DNA from: Candidatus Chloroploca sp. Khr17
GTDB taxonomy: Bacteria; Chloroflexota; Chloroflexia; Chloroflexales; Chloroflexaceae
Direction of reading: 5' to 3'
NCBI RefSeq assembly: GCF_004138165.1
Contig: NZ_RYFF01000026.1
Span: 20,298 to 84,297 of the forward strand
DNA length: 64,000 nt
Shown: one piece after another, positions 13,296 to 22,913 of the stretch
How positions within the stretch are numbered: the stretch's first letter is position 1
Layout: each line of letters opens with the position of its first letter
Notes under the pieces: model-generated
Database searches by the model: none
What the model was told of the DNA's origin: nothing
The model's input: the letters and a program-made list of their open reading frames with translations, nothing else
Program-made: the position numbers and the translations under genes

Positions 13296-14774
13296 ATGAC
13301 AGATGCAAATACGGATGCTCAGACCAGATCTTCCCTCGGGAGAACGATCCTTCGCAATACGCTCTTTGTTTCTTCGGGTGGCGGTCTGATCCGCTTATTG
13401 ACGTTTGCCTACACGATCCTTTACGTACGTACCCTTGGCGAGAGTGTCTATGGACAGTATGCCACGGTGCTTGCATTTGGCGGTCTCTTTGGCATCTTTT
13501 TTGAACTTGGGATGACGCAGTATGTTGAGCGTACGCTGGCGCAGGATCGTTCGCGTCTTTCCGAGTTGCTCTGGTTGCTGATTGGCGTGCGTCTCTTGCT
13601 GGCGCTTGCGGGCATTGGATTGTTGCCCCTGCTGGCCCTTGGCCTTGGCTATGAACGCGTCATTGTTCTGAGCATCCTCGTCTTGAGCCTGACGTATGTG
13701 CTTGCTGCGGTGTTGGCCCCGTTGATGGTCATCTTTACTTCTCATGAGCGGTATGACCTTTGGACGTTGTGCCAGGTGGTTGGTCAGGTTGGCACCATTG
13801 CGATTGGGGTACCGGTACTGCTGATGGGCGGCGGGCTCGTGGCGCTGGTGAGTGTCGGACTAGTGGTCATGCTCTTGCAGATCGTTGTTTGCCTGGGCTG
13901 CCTCAGATACATTCATCTTGATCCAGTGCATTTCAACTTTGACCGGAGAGCTGTACCGGGTTTTTTGCGTGCGAGTCTGCCGTTCGCGCTGAGTGCGCTT
14001 GCCTTGACGATCAGTTTTAACATTGATACCGTTCTATTGAGCTTGCTCCAGCCGAGCGAAGTTGTTGGGTGGTACAGTGCGGCGTATAAACTGGTACCAA
14101 CGGCGATCTCGATCCTTGGAGGGTTTTTGACGGTGATTACGCCGTCGCTGGCCCGTACCTATGTGAGTGATCGTGAGACGGTGCATCATTGGACCCGGAT
14201 AAGCATAAAGTGGCTCGCGCTTTTTGCGTTGCCTGTGGCGATGGGAACGTCGCTGCTTGCCCCCCAGATTATTGCGTTGCTTTATGGTCCAGCCTTTGCG
14301 CCAGCGGCGGTGGTTCTGGCGGTCATCAGTTGGGACATCCCGTTGCGGCTGTTCAATGCGTTTGCCGGCAATGTGACGGCGGCAGTGGGCCTAGAACGTG
14401 CCGCGTGGCGCACATTTATGACAGGAGCCCTGATTGGGGTTGTCTTGTACGCGCCGGCGATTATGGCGTTTGGCATGCTTGGCGCGGCAGTTGTGACGGT
14501 GCTGACTGATGGCATCAATGCGATCCTCTTTTACCGATTGATCGGCAAGCATTTGCATACGAGCGAAGTGGGGGTTACACTGCTGCTCGTATCTGCGGCA
14601 ACGCTCGCGATGGGTGGTGTGGTCTGGGGTGCGGGGCAGTTTACAATTTTGCCAGTAACGGTGGCGCTTGGGATGGTGAGCTATAGCATTCTTGTTGTGA
14701 TGCTGCGCCTGGTTGACCGGGCGGTTGTGGCGCAAGTGATGGCCCTGATTATGCGCAGGAGGCGTGTGATATGA
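13296..14774 (+). CDS. Oligosaccharide/lipid flippase, MOP superfamily (Wzx-like)
   Basis: A 492-residue integral membrane protein with about 12-14 hydrophobic helices along its whole length. The opening (LRNTLFVSSGGGLIRLLTFA, then YTILYVRTLGESVYGQYATV) is typical of polysaccharide-biosynthesis flippases of the MOP superfamily, which turn lipid-linked sugars or lipids over in the cytoplasmic membrane. It is the first gene of the locus, and its last four bases overlap the next gene (ATGA). Its place at the head of a PKS-NRPS operon suggests that it moves the finished lipid-like product or a glycosylated form across the membrane. That role is inference; general drug export is the alternative. 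Confidence 0.8.
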   Translation: MTDANTDAQTRSSLGRTILRNTLFVSSGGGLIRLLTFAYTILYVRTLGESVYGQYATVLAFGGLFGIFFELGMTQYVERTLAQDRSRLSELLWLLIGVRLLLALAGIGLLPLLALGLGYERVIVLSILVLSLTYVLAAVLAPLMVIFTSHERYDLWTLCQVVGQVGTIAIGVPVLLMGGGLVALVSVGLVVMLLQIVVCLGCLRYIHLDPVHFNFDRRAVPGFLRASLPFALSALALTISFNIDTVLLSLLQPSEVVGWYSAAYKLVPTAISILGGFLTVITPSLARTYVSDRETVHHWTRISIKWLALFALPVAMGTSLLAPQIIALLYGPAFAPAAVVLAVISWDIPLRLFNAFAGNVTAAVGLERAAWRTFMTGALIGVVLYAPAIMAFGMLGAAVVTVLTDGINAILFYRLIGKHLHTSEVGVTLLLVSAATLAMGGVVWGAGQFTILPVTVALGMVSYSILVVMLRLVDRAVVAQVMALIMRRRRVI

Positions 14775-16690
14775 GCGGGGTTTTCGGCTACTTTGGCTCA
14801 ACCGCGTCGGCTGTCACTGTTGCCCGTACGATGGGGGTGGCGCTGAGTCACCAGCGGCGTTCGGTGGTCACGCTTGGGGCGGCCGGTGCCGAAGGGGCGT
14901 TGGGCCATGTCGGCATTGGTATTTTCAATCGCCGCGCCCAACCAGTGACAAATGCGGATGGATGTGTTCACCTCTGTCTTTGTGGTGAATTCTATTATCA
15001 GGATCGTCGGCGGGCCGAACTACACGCGGCGGGCGCACTGGCAGTTGATGCCGATGATGCGACCCTGGCGCTGGCGATGTATTTGCGCGAGGGTGCGACC
15101 GGCCTTGCCCGGCTCAATGGCGCGTTTACCGTAGCGGTATGGGACGAGAGTGTGGGCGCGTTGATCATTGTCAACGACCGTTTTGGCTTGTACCCGCACT
15201 ACTACGCACATCCCGCTGGCGCATTGATCTTTGCCCCCGAGATCAAGGGCGTGCTGGCGGCCCCCGGGGTGCCGCGTCGGCTCGATTATACTGCCGTTGC
15301 CGAATATGTACGGTTTCAGCAGTTGCTTGGCGAGCGCACATGGCTTGAGGGTGTGCATTTGTTGCCGCCTGCTGCTATTCTGCGCTATACCCCTGCCGAT
15401 GGTAAGGTGGTGTTGACGAAATATTGGGATTTTGATGCGATCAAGCCTGCGCCACGGGTGAGTTTTGACGAGGCCGTTGAGGAGACGATTGGCCGTTTTC
15501 AGCGTGCGATTGACGTCATGACGTTGCCGCCAGCGCGGGTAGGCGTCTATCTGAGTGGTGGGCTTGATGGGCGCACGATCCTCGGCTTTATTCACCCAGA
15601 TAGGCCCGTGCAGACACTGACCTTTGGTGCGGCAAGTAGTCGTGACGTGCATTATGGAACTGCACTGGCACAGTGTGCCGGGCGACCACATCGCTGGTTT
15701 TCGCTTGATGATGGCCGCTGGGTATTGGAAGAGGCTGATCGTCACCTGATGCTCACCGAGGGCATGCATAGCTGGATGCATGCGCATGGGATGAGTACAC
15801 TGGAAGAGGCCAGCGCGCTGATCGATGTCCACCTGAGTGGATGGGATGGTGGAACAACAATGGGCGGGCGGATCGGCGAATATGCTGATGATTATTTATT
15901 TCGTGAAGCGACAAGCGAGGCGACCTTAGCGGCACGTATGTACGAAGGGTTTTGTCGAGCCTTTACCTGGCCCGGTCTTACCGACGAGGAAGCCTCGGCC
16001 CTCTTTCTTGATGGCAACCTTGCGGGGCGGGCGCGTGAGTCATTGACGGCTGAATTGGCGCGGACGGCTCATTATGCGCCACCGTATCGTGCCGATTACT
16101 TTTATATACTCCAGCACTGTCGACGTTCGACCCAGAACATGATCGTCTTTCAGCGCTCGGCCTTTGAAGTACGCTGCCCTTTTTTTGATTACGATCTGAT
16201 CAATTGGCTCTACAGCCTGCCAATGTCAATTCTTGCGTCGCCTGTGCTCCATCGGGCGGTGATCACCAGACGGATGCCAGCCCTTGCGCATATCCCGTGT
16301 GAAAAGGATAACCTGCCGCCGCATAGCAGCCCGCTGGTGCGTGGGAGGCATCGGGCCATGCACCGAACGCAACGCGTAGTGAACAGGCTGGCCGGGCCAT
16401 ACTTTCCAGAGCGTCCGCGGCTCTACGCCGACTACGAAAACTACCTGCGCCATGAGTTGAAGCCCTGGGCTGAAGCGATTCTGCTTGCCCCACGCACGCT
16501 CGAACGCGGTCTCTTCGATCCGGCGATGGTACGGCTGCTTTGGGAGCGGCACCAGCGTGGTGATGAGCTCTGGACGATTGGCAAGATTGCCCCGTTGATT
16601 ACGCTTGAGCTTGTGATGCGAAGATTCATTGATGCAGCTGACCAATCAACGTGGCACGACGAGAACAAAACGCGAGAATGGGTTTCTTGA
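14771..16690 (+). CDS. Asparagine synthase-like amidotransferase lacking the Ntn cysteine
   Basis: A 639-residue protein with the two-domain plan of class II glutamine-dependent asparagine synthetases: an Ntn glutaminase-like domain (about 1-210, with GAFTVAVWDE and IIVNDRFGLYPHYY) and an ATP-pyrophosphatase domain (from about 240, PP-loop SGGLDGR at 262-268). The N-terminus is MSGVFG where active enzymes have MCGIFG, so the catalytic Cys2 is Ser2 and glutamine is probably not hydrolysed. That recalls beta-lactam synthetase and related enzymes that kept the fold but form amides by ATP activation of a carboxylate. In this operon it may make an amide or lactam from the polyketide-glycine acid, or act on free ammonia. 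The start overlaps the flippase stop. Confidence 0.82.
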   Translation: MSGVFGYFGSTASAVTVARTMGVALSHQRRSVVTLGAAGAEGALGHVGIGIFNRRAQPVTNADGCVHLCLCGEFYYQDRRRAELHAAGALAVDADDATLALAMYLREGATGLARLNGAFTVAVWDESVGALIIVNDRFGLYPHYYAHPAGALIFAPEIKGVLAAPGVPRRLDYTAVAEYVRFQQLLGERTWLEGVHLLPPAAILRYTPADGKVVLTKYWDFDAIKPAPRVSFDEAVEETIGRFQRAIDVMTLPPARVGVYLSGGLDGRTILGFIHPDRPVQTLTFGAASSRDVHYGTALAQCAGRPHRWFSLDDGRWVLEEADRHLMLTEGMHSWMHAHGMSTLEEASALIDVHLSGWDGGTTMGGRIGEYADDYLFREATSEATLAARMYEGFCRAFTWPGLTDEEASALFLDGNLAGRARESLTAELARTAHYAPPYRADYFYILQHCRRSTQNMIVFQRSAFEVRCPFFDYDLINWLYSLPMSILASPVLHRAVITRRMPALAHIPCEKDNLPPHSSPLVRGRHRAMHRTQRVVNRLAGPYFPERPRLYADYENYLRHELKPWAEAILLAPRTLERGLFDPAMVRLLWERHQRGDELWTIGKIAPLITLELVMRRFIDAADQSTWHDENKTREWVS

Positions 16691-16743
16691 AGCTTGCGCG
16701 GCTCACTGGCATTCTGGTAGAGGGCAGCGAAGGAGCAGCATAG

Positions 16744-17526
16744 ATGAAGACGCAGACTCTGTTGACAACTCAGCGCTGGCTGGTCGAGCCTGAACCACCG
16801 CAGCCAGATGCCGCTGTCCGCCTGATTTGCATGCCCTATGCTGGGGCCGGCGCGGTTGTCTACCGGCCGTGGCGCCAGGCATTGCCGTCACGTGTGGCGC
16901 TGAGCATCGCGCAGTTGCCAGGGCGTGAGACCCGCCTGCGCGAAGATCCGGTACGACGGATGGAGCTTTTGATCGAGGCCTTGACTGAAGCGGTAGCGCC
17001 GCTTGCGGCACGGCCATATGCATTATTTGGGCATAGCATGGGGGCGCTCGTTGCGTTTGAGCTTGCCCGCGCCTTGCGGCGCATCGGTGTGCCACCGCCG
17101 GTCTGCCTGTTTGTTTCGGGACGCCGAGCCCCGCAGTTGCCTGAGACCGAGCCTCATGTGCATCAGCTTGCTGACGGACCGTTTGTTGGCGCGATGGTGC
17201 GGCGTTACAACGCCATTCCGCGGGTGATCCTTGAAGATATCGAGTTGCTCCGCCTCTTTCTGCCCGCCTTGCGGGCGGATCTCGAGGTGATCGAGACCTA
17301 TGCGTACACCAGTGAGGCCCCGCTTGGTTGCCCGATCGTGGCGCTTGGTGGCGCGAGCGACGTACGGGCTACGGCAGATGACCTAGAGGCCTGGCGGACG
17401 CAGACGGCTGCCGGGTTCGAGGTCGTTCAGTTTCCAGGTGGGCACTTTTATTTGCAGACCGAGCGACGTGCGCTGATCGACCAGATTGTGCGCGCACTCG
17501 GAGGGCAGCAAGGAGCAGAGCGATGA
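16744..17526 (+). CDS. Type II (editing) thioesterase
   Basis: A 260-residue alpha/beta hydrolase of the stand-alone thioesterase type that accompanies PKS and NRPS systems. It opens with the family sequence RLICMPYAGAGAVVYRPWRQ; the nucleophile is Ser98 in GHSMGA, and the catalytic His is His234 in GGHFYLQ, with an Asp in the GGASDV region. These enzymes remove stalled or wrong acyl groups from carrier proteins. GAAGGAG lies eight bases before the ATG, and the stop overlaps the first PKS start (ATGA). It could also take part in final release, since no module carries a thioesterase domain. Confidence 0.92.
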   Translation: MKTQTLLTTQRWLVEPEPPQPDAAVRLICMPYAGAGAVVYRPWRQALPSRVALSIAQLPGRETRLREDPVRRMELLIEALTEAVAPLAARPYALFGHSMGALVAFELARALRRIGVPPPVCLFVSGRRAPQLPETEPHVHQLADGPFVGAMVRRYNAIPRVILEDIELLRLFLPALRADLEVIETYAYTSEAPLGCPIVALGGASDVRATADDLEAWRTQTAAGFEVVQFPGGHFYLQTERRALIDQIVRALGGQQGAER

Positions 17527-20500
17527 GCGAGCAGGCGATGCGATCAAAGGGTCAGGCAACGGGCGACCGCGAGCCGATCGCGATCGTCGGCATTGGCTGT
17601 CGGTTGCCAGGTGGTGCCGATAGCCCGGCGAAGCTCTGGCAATTGCTTGAAGACCGCGTCAATGCTGTGGGTCTCATCCCACCTGACCGCTTTGATCGTG
17701 AGCGTTTGTACGACGAGCGGCCTGCGATGCCGGGCAAGATTATGACCCGTTGGGGAGGTTTTCTCGACGATATTGATCTGTTCGACGCCGAGTTTTTTGG
17801 CATTTCGCCCCGTGAGGCCGAACGCCTTGATCCGCAGCAGCGCCTGTTGCTTGAGGTTGCGTGGGAGGCGCTTGCCGATGCGGGCATTGCGCCCGCAAGT
17901 TTGCGTGGTGGGCAGGCGGGCGTCTTTGTTGGGATGTGGCTCAATGAGTTTGAGTCGCGTCTGTTTGCCGATCCTTCCAGGCTCGATCTCTATATGACAA
18001 CTGGCAGTGGACGTTATACTGCTTCGGGCCGGATTGCGTATATGCTTGATATCATGGGGCCAAGCATAACCGTTGATACCGCGTGCTCTTCTTCTCTGGT
18101 GGCGATCCACCTGGCCTGTCAGAGCCTATGGAGTGGTGAAACCCCTCTGGCGCTTGCTGGCGGGGCAAATGTGATCTTGCAGCCTCATATCACCATTGCC
18201 TATTCGCAATCGCGTATGCTGGCGTCTGACGGTCGCTGCAAGTTTGGTGACGCGCTTGCTGATGGTTATGTGCGTAGCGATGGGGCCGCAATGGTGGCCT
18301 TGCGCCGGCTCTCTGATGCGCTTGCCGCAGGCGACCCGATCTACGCGGTGATTCGTGGGAGCGCTGTGACTAACGATGGACGGAGCAGCGGGTTTCTTGC
18401 GACGCCTGGGCAGTTTGGGCAAGAAGAGATGCTGCGTCGTGCGTATGCAAACGCCGGCCTTGATCCGCAGGCAGTCCACTATGTTGAAGCCCATGGCACG
18501 GGGACGCGTGCCGGCGATCCGGTTGAACTTGGTGCCCTGGGAGCGATTGTTGGCGCGGGCCGTCCTGCTGATCGGCCGTGTCTGGTTGGTTCAATCAAGA
18601 CGAACCTTGGCCATACTGAGGGCGCGGCGGGTGTTGCCGGGATGATCAAGGTAGCCCTGGCGCTCAAGCATCGACACATTCCCGCGTCGTTGCACTTGCA
18701 AGAGCCAAATCCGAACATATGCTGGGATGGCTTGGCGATTTGTGCCGAGGCCCAACTCTGGCCTGACGATGGTCGGCCTGCGACAGGCGGTGTTAGTTCG
18801 TTCGGCATTGCTGGTACGAACGCCCATGTGGTGCTTCAGGAGGCACCAGTTCAATCTGTTGGAACAGCCCTTGATCGGCGTGCGCAGCTTCTGGTGTTCT
18901 CGGCCCATACGCCTGCGGCCCTGGTTGAGCGTGCTCGTGCGGTGCAGGGCGTGGTGAGTTCAGATGGTTTGAGCCTGGCTGCGCTCAGTTATACTACCGG
19001 GGCGCGGCAGGCCCACCTTGGTCATCGGCTTGCGGTTGCAACCCACGATCGCACCGAAGCCGTGGCGGCCCTGGCGGCTTTTGCGGCTGGCGGCACCCAT
19101 CCGGCGCTTCGGCAGGGTGAGGCGGCTGGAGAGCCTCTGCAGGTTGCGTTTGTTTTCCCCGGCCAGGGTTCGCAGTGGCTTGGCATGGCCCGCCAGTTGC
19201 TCGATGAAGAGCCTGTCTTTGCGGCTGCGCTTGCCCACTGCGACGAGGTCATTCACCACGAGGCGGGTTGGTCGTTGCTAACAGAACTGACCGCCGATGA
19301 GCGTACGTCGCGTCTGGATCAGATCGATGTGGTGCAACCCACGCTCTTTGCTATTCAGGTCGCGCTGGCGGCCCTCTGGCGGGCCTGGGGGATCGAGCCT
19401 ACCGCTGTGGTTGGTCACAGCATGGGTGAAGTAGCGGCCGCACATGTTGCGGGTGCGCTGAGCCTGGCGGATGCCGCAGCAATCATTTGCCGGCGCAGCC
19501 GTTTGCTCCGCCGTGTGCGTGGGCAGGGGGCGATGGCTGTGGTGAGCCTGCCGCTTGCTGAGGCGCATCAAGCCATTGCGGGGTTAGAAGATCGTCTGGC
19601 CGTTGCGGTGAGCAACAGCCCACGTTCGACGGTATTATCTGGCGATCCGACTGCGCTTGAGCGTGTCCTGGCGCAGCTCCAGGCGCGCAATATCTTTTGC
19701 CGCCTGGTCAAAGTTGATGTGGCCTCGCATAGCCCGCAGGTTGACGGGTTGCTTGATGAGTTGGTGGTGGCACTCGCGACGATTGAGCCGCTGCCTGCGC
19801 ATACGCCGCTCTGCTCGACGGTGACTGGTGACATGTTGGTCGGCGAGGCGGCGCGAGCCGCGCTTGGCCCCGCTTACTGGATGCATAATCTACGTCAGCC
19901 GGTGCGCTTTGCAGACGCGGTCGTTCAGTTGCATGATCATGGAGTGAGCGCATATATCGAAATGAGTCCGCACCCGATCTTGCTTGGGCCGGTAGAGGAG
20001 ACCCTTGAGTACCATCAGCGGAGAGGGCTGACGTTGCCGTCGCTGCAACGCGGCCTGGCTGACCGCGTGTGTATGCTCGGGGCACTTGGTACGCTCTATA
20101 CGCATGGCATTGCCCCGCATTGGCACGCCCTGCATCCAGCAGGCGGTACGCATGTGGCACTACCCCCGTATCCGTGGCAGCGGCGTCGCTACTGGATGTT
20201 GCCAACGACGTCTGATCCGGCGATGACATCTGTCTCCGATGGCACGCTGCTTGGTCGGCAGTTGCCGTCTCTTGCCATTATGCCTGATACCCGGATCTGG
20301 ATTGGCAGCATCCAGGCAAGCGCCGTTCCTCCCGTGCTACGCGAGCGCATTGCTGGGGTTGAGTTTCTCTCATGGGCATACTATGTGGGCCAGGCTCTTC
20401 AGGCTGCGGCAGGCTCAGGAAGCGTGCATCTCGGGCAAGTTGTTTGTGAGCAGGAGCTTATCCTGGCAGGTGATGAGACGCGCATGTCTCAGGTTGTGCT

Positions 20501-22901
20501 TGCCAGGGCGGATGGCGAGCGCAACGTGCGGATCTTTAGTCGGCCTGGGGAGGATGAAACCTGGGTGGCGCACGTGCAGGCGCGCGTTGATGCCAGCGTG
20601 GACATGGTGACGCAGGCGTTTGCGCTTGATGCCATTTGCCCCGATGTGCCTGTTACGAGCGCAAGTCCTGTCGGGCTGATCGATGTGCGTCGTAGCAGCA
20701 ATGAGGCATTGGCCCGGCTGGCACCTGTTGATGAGGAGCGGCAGGAACTGGCTGACGCTCTTGCTCTTGGGGCGGGCATGGGCCTGCTCCGTGAATTGGT
20801 CGCAGAGCGTGTTGCTGACGAGCAGGTGGTGACCGAGATTGGGAACGTCGCATGGCACGAGGGTCTGATCCCGGTGTGGGTGTATGCACGATGCAACGAG
20901 GCGAGCGTTGATGGGCATGGCGGTGAGGTGTACCTGCTTGATGAGCAAGGCCAGGTGGCAATGGGCGTCACAGGGGTGCATTTTGCGGCACCGAGTGATG
21001 CGCTCAAGGAACGTGCCGCGCAAGCACGGGCGGCTGATTGGCTCTACGAGTTGACCTGGCGGCCACTTGCGCCTACCTCGCATCCTCGTTCGGCGCACCT
21101 GTTGATCTTTGCCAACGGCACGGGACCTGGTGAAGAACTAGCCCGGCTCGTGCAGGAACAGGGCAGCCACGCTGTATTAGTCTATCCTGGGGATGCTTTT
21201 GCGCAACTGGATGCTGGCAGTTATCGCGTCGATCCTGCCGACAGCGAGGGTATGCGCAGGCTGTTCACCGAAGCATTGCCGCCCCAAAGCGAGAGGTGGG
21301 ATGCCGTTGTGTACACATGGGGGATCGGGTACAGTGCGACCAGCGGCCTGACGGTTGAGCAATTGCTGTCCCGTCTTCAGGAGCTTGCGGGTGGTGCTTT
21401 GAGTGTCGCTCAGGCGCTTGCCGCTGAGCAGGCTGGGGCGCGGCTCTGGCTGATTACCCAGGGGGCGGTTGATGCAGGCAGCAACACCGTTGCGCCCGAA
21501 CAAGCGACGCTGTGGGGGCTGGGGCGGGTTCTGGCTAACGAGCACCCAGAGCAGTGGGGCGGATTGATCGATCTGGATGATAGTAGGGCGGATGTGGCTC
21601 AACGGTTGCTTGATGCGCTTCTTGCGGGTGACGGCGAGGATCAGGTTGCCTTGCGTGGCAGTGTGCGCCAGGGAGCGCGGCTCAGTCGAACACGCTTTGG
21701 CCCGCCTGGGCCGGCTCTACGGCCTGATGTGACCTACCTGATTACTGGTGGGCTTGGTGGCGTGGGGCGTGTGCTCGCCCGCTGGATGCTGGACAATGGC
21801 GCCCGCAACGTCGCCTTGCTTGGCCGTAGCGTTCCTGGCGAAGCGTACGAAGCGCTGCTGCGTGCATATGGCGAGCGTGACGCGCAGATCATCTACCTGC
21901 AGGCCGACGTTGCGCAAGCCGCTTCGCTGGCGGAAGCTCTGGCGGTGATCGCGGCATCGATGCCACCGCTTGGCGGCATCATTCACACGGCAGGCGTGCT
22001 TGATGATGCTGCGCTGCTTGGTCAACGCTGGGGCCATTTTGAGCGCGTCATGGATGCCAAAGTGCTTGGTGCGTGGAATTTGCACCAGCAGACGGCTGGC
22101 CTAGACCTTGACATGTTTGTGGTCTGTTCGTCTGCCAACGCCCTGATTGGCATGCCAGGTCAGGCCAACTATGCTGCGGCAAACGCATTCCTCGATGCGC
22201 TGGCCCAGATGCGGCGCGCTGCGGGCCTGGCTGCGCTGAGCATTAGTTGGGGGCGCTGGGACGAAGTTGGCCTTGCCACGCGTGAGGGTCGGGATGCCCA
22301 CCTTGAGCGGCGTGGGCTTGCCGCGATGGAGCCGGCCAGCGCTGCTGCTGCGTTTGGGCTGTTGCGAAGCGATCCGCGTGCCCATATTGCTGTGGCAGCA
22401 ATCGATTGGACAACCTTGCTTGGCAGCTTGCCTCGTGGTGATGGCAATGCACTCTTGCGCCAACTCGCTGACGAAGGAGCGCTTCGCCCGCAAGCGGCCA
22501 CGGTACAGCATGATCTGCTGGCAGTACTGACGGCGACCCCTGCGAGCGAGCGATACGAGCGTTGCCTGGAAGCGGTGCGTGGGCTGGTTGCGACGGTATT
22601 GCGCTTTGAGCATGCCGACCAGGTTGCCCCTGACCGAGGCTTCTTTCAGATGGGCATGGATTCGCTGACAGCGCTTGAATTGCGCAGCCTGTTGGGGCAA
22701 AAGTTTGGGCGAACTTTCTCGGCTACATTGGCGATCGACTATCCAACGGCGGCTGGGCTCGCACGACACCTATTGGTTGAGCTTTTTCCCGTCGTGCTAT
22801 CCGAAACGCCTGAGGAAGCTGCGCATGATGAGTTGGATGGAGTAGCCCGCGATGATCTCAAGGCACTGCTTGATGCCGAACTTGATGCGATTGATCTGTA
22901 A
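17523..22901 (+). CDS. Type I PKS 1: KS-AT-(inactive DH)-KR-ACP
   Basis: A 1792-residue module. The ketosynthase (about 17-440) has Cys188 in DTACSSS, HGTGTRAGD and KTNLGHTEGAAG, so it is complete. The acyltransferase (about 540-840) has Ser633 in GHSMGE and the specificity motif VASHS (His736), nearer to methylmalonyl-type YASH than to malonyl-type HAFH. Residues about 880-1150 keep a DH-like size, but HxxxGxxxxP and DxxxQ are absent, so no dehydration is expected. The ketoreductase (about 1400-1580) has LITGGLGGVG, the B-type LDD, CSSANAL and NYAAANAF. The ACP has the phosphopantetheine Ser in MGMDSL (about 1712). It has no N-terminal coiled coil, unlike the other PKS proteins, which fits first place in the line. 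It ends in the acidic short helix DDLKALLDAELDAIDL. Confidence 0.93.
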   Translation: MSEQAMRSKGQATGDREPIAIVGIGCRLPGGADSPAKLWQLLEDRVNAVGLIPPDRFDRERLYDERPAMPGKIMTRWGGFLDDIDLFDAEFFGISPREAERLDPQQRLLLEVAWEALADAGIAPASLRGGQAGVFVGMWLNEFESRLFADPSRLDLYMTTGSGRYTASGRIAYMLDIMGPSITVDTACSSSLVAIHLACQSLWSGETPLALAGGANVILQPHITIAYSQSRMLASDGRCKFGDALADGYVRSDGAAMVALRRLSDALAAGDPIYAVIRGSAVTNDGRSSGFLATPGQFGQEEMLRRAYANAGLDPQAVHYVEAHGTGTRAGDPVELGALGAIVGAGRPADRPCLVGSIKTNLGHTEGAAGVAGMIKVALALKHRHIPASLHLQEPNPNICWDGLAICAEAQLWPDDGRPATGGVSSFGIAGTNAHVVLQEAPVQSVGTALDRRAQLLVFSAHTPAALVERARAVQGVVSSDGLSLAALSYTTGARQAHLGHRLAVATHDRTEAVAALAAFAAGGTHPALRQGEAAGEPLQVAFVFPGQGSQWLGMARQLLDEEPVFAAALAHCDEVIHHEAGWSLLTELTADERTSRLDQIDVVQPTLFAIQVALAALWRAWGIEPTAVVGHSMGEVAAAHVAGALSLADAAAIICRRSRLLRRVRGQGAMAVVSLPLAEAHQAIAGLEDRLAVAVSNSPRSTVLSGDPTALERVLAQLQARNIFCRLVKVDVASHSPQVDGLLDELVVALATIEPLPAHTPLCSTVTGDMLVGEAARAALGPAYWMHNLRQPVRFADAVVQLHDHGVSAYIEMSPHPILLGPVEETLEYHQRRGLTLPSLQRGLADRVCMLGALGTLYTHGIAPHWHALHPAGGTHVALPPYPWQRRRYWMLPTTSDPAMTSVSDGTLLGRQLPSLAIMPDTRIWIGSIQASAVPPVLRERIAGVEFLSWAYYVGQALQAAAGSGSVHLGQVVCEQELILAGDETRMSQVVLARADGERNVRIFSRPGEDETWVAHVQARVDASVDMVTQAFALDAICPDVPVTSASPVGLIDVRRSSNEALARLAPVDEERQELADALALGAGMGLLRELVAERVADEQVVTEIGNVAWHEGLIPVWVYARCNEASVDGHGGEVYLLDEQGQVAMGVTGVHFAAPSDALKERAAQARAADWLYELTWRPLAPTSHPRSAHLLIFANGTGPGEELARLVQEQGSHAVLVYPGDAFAQLDAGSYRVDPADSEGMRRLFTEALPPQSERWDAVVYTWGIGYSATSGLTVEQLLSRLQELAGGALSVAQALAAEQAGARLWLITQGAVDAGSNTVAPEQATLWGLGRVLANEHPEQWGGLIDLDDSRADVAQRLLDALLAGDGEDQVALRGSVRQGARLSRTRFGPPGPALRPDVTYLITGGLGGVGRVLARWMLDNGARNVALLGRSVPGEAYEALLRAYGERDAQIIYLQADVAQAASLAEALAVIAASMPPLGGIIHTAGVLDDAALLGQRWGHFERVMDAKVLGAWNLHQQTAGLDLDMFVVCSSANALIGMPGQANYAAANAFLDALAQMRRAAGLAALSISWGRWDEVGLATREGRDAHLERRGLAAMEPASAAAAFGLLRSDPRAHIAVAAIDWTTLLGSLPRGDGNALLRQLADEGALRPQAATVQHDLLAVLTATPASERYERCLEAVRGLVATVLRFEHADQVAPDRGFFQMGMDSLTALELRSLLGQKFGRTFSATLAIDYPTAAGLARHLLVELFPVVLSETPEEAAHDELDGVARDDLKALLDAELDAIDL

Positions 22902-22913
22902 CGGAGACAGGGC

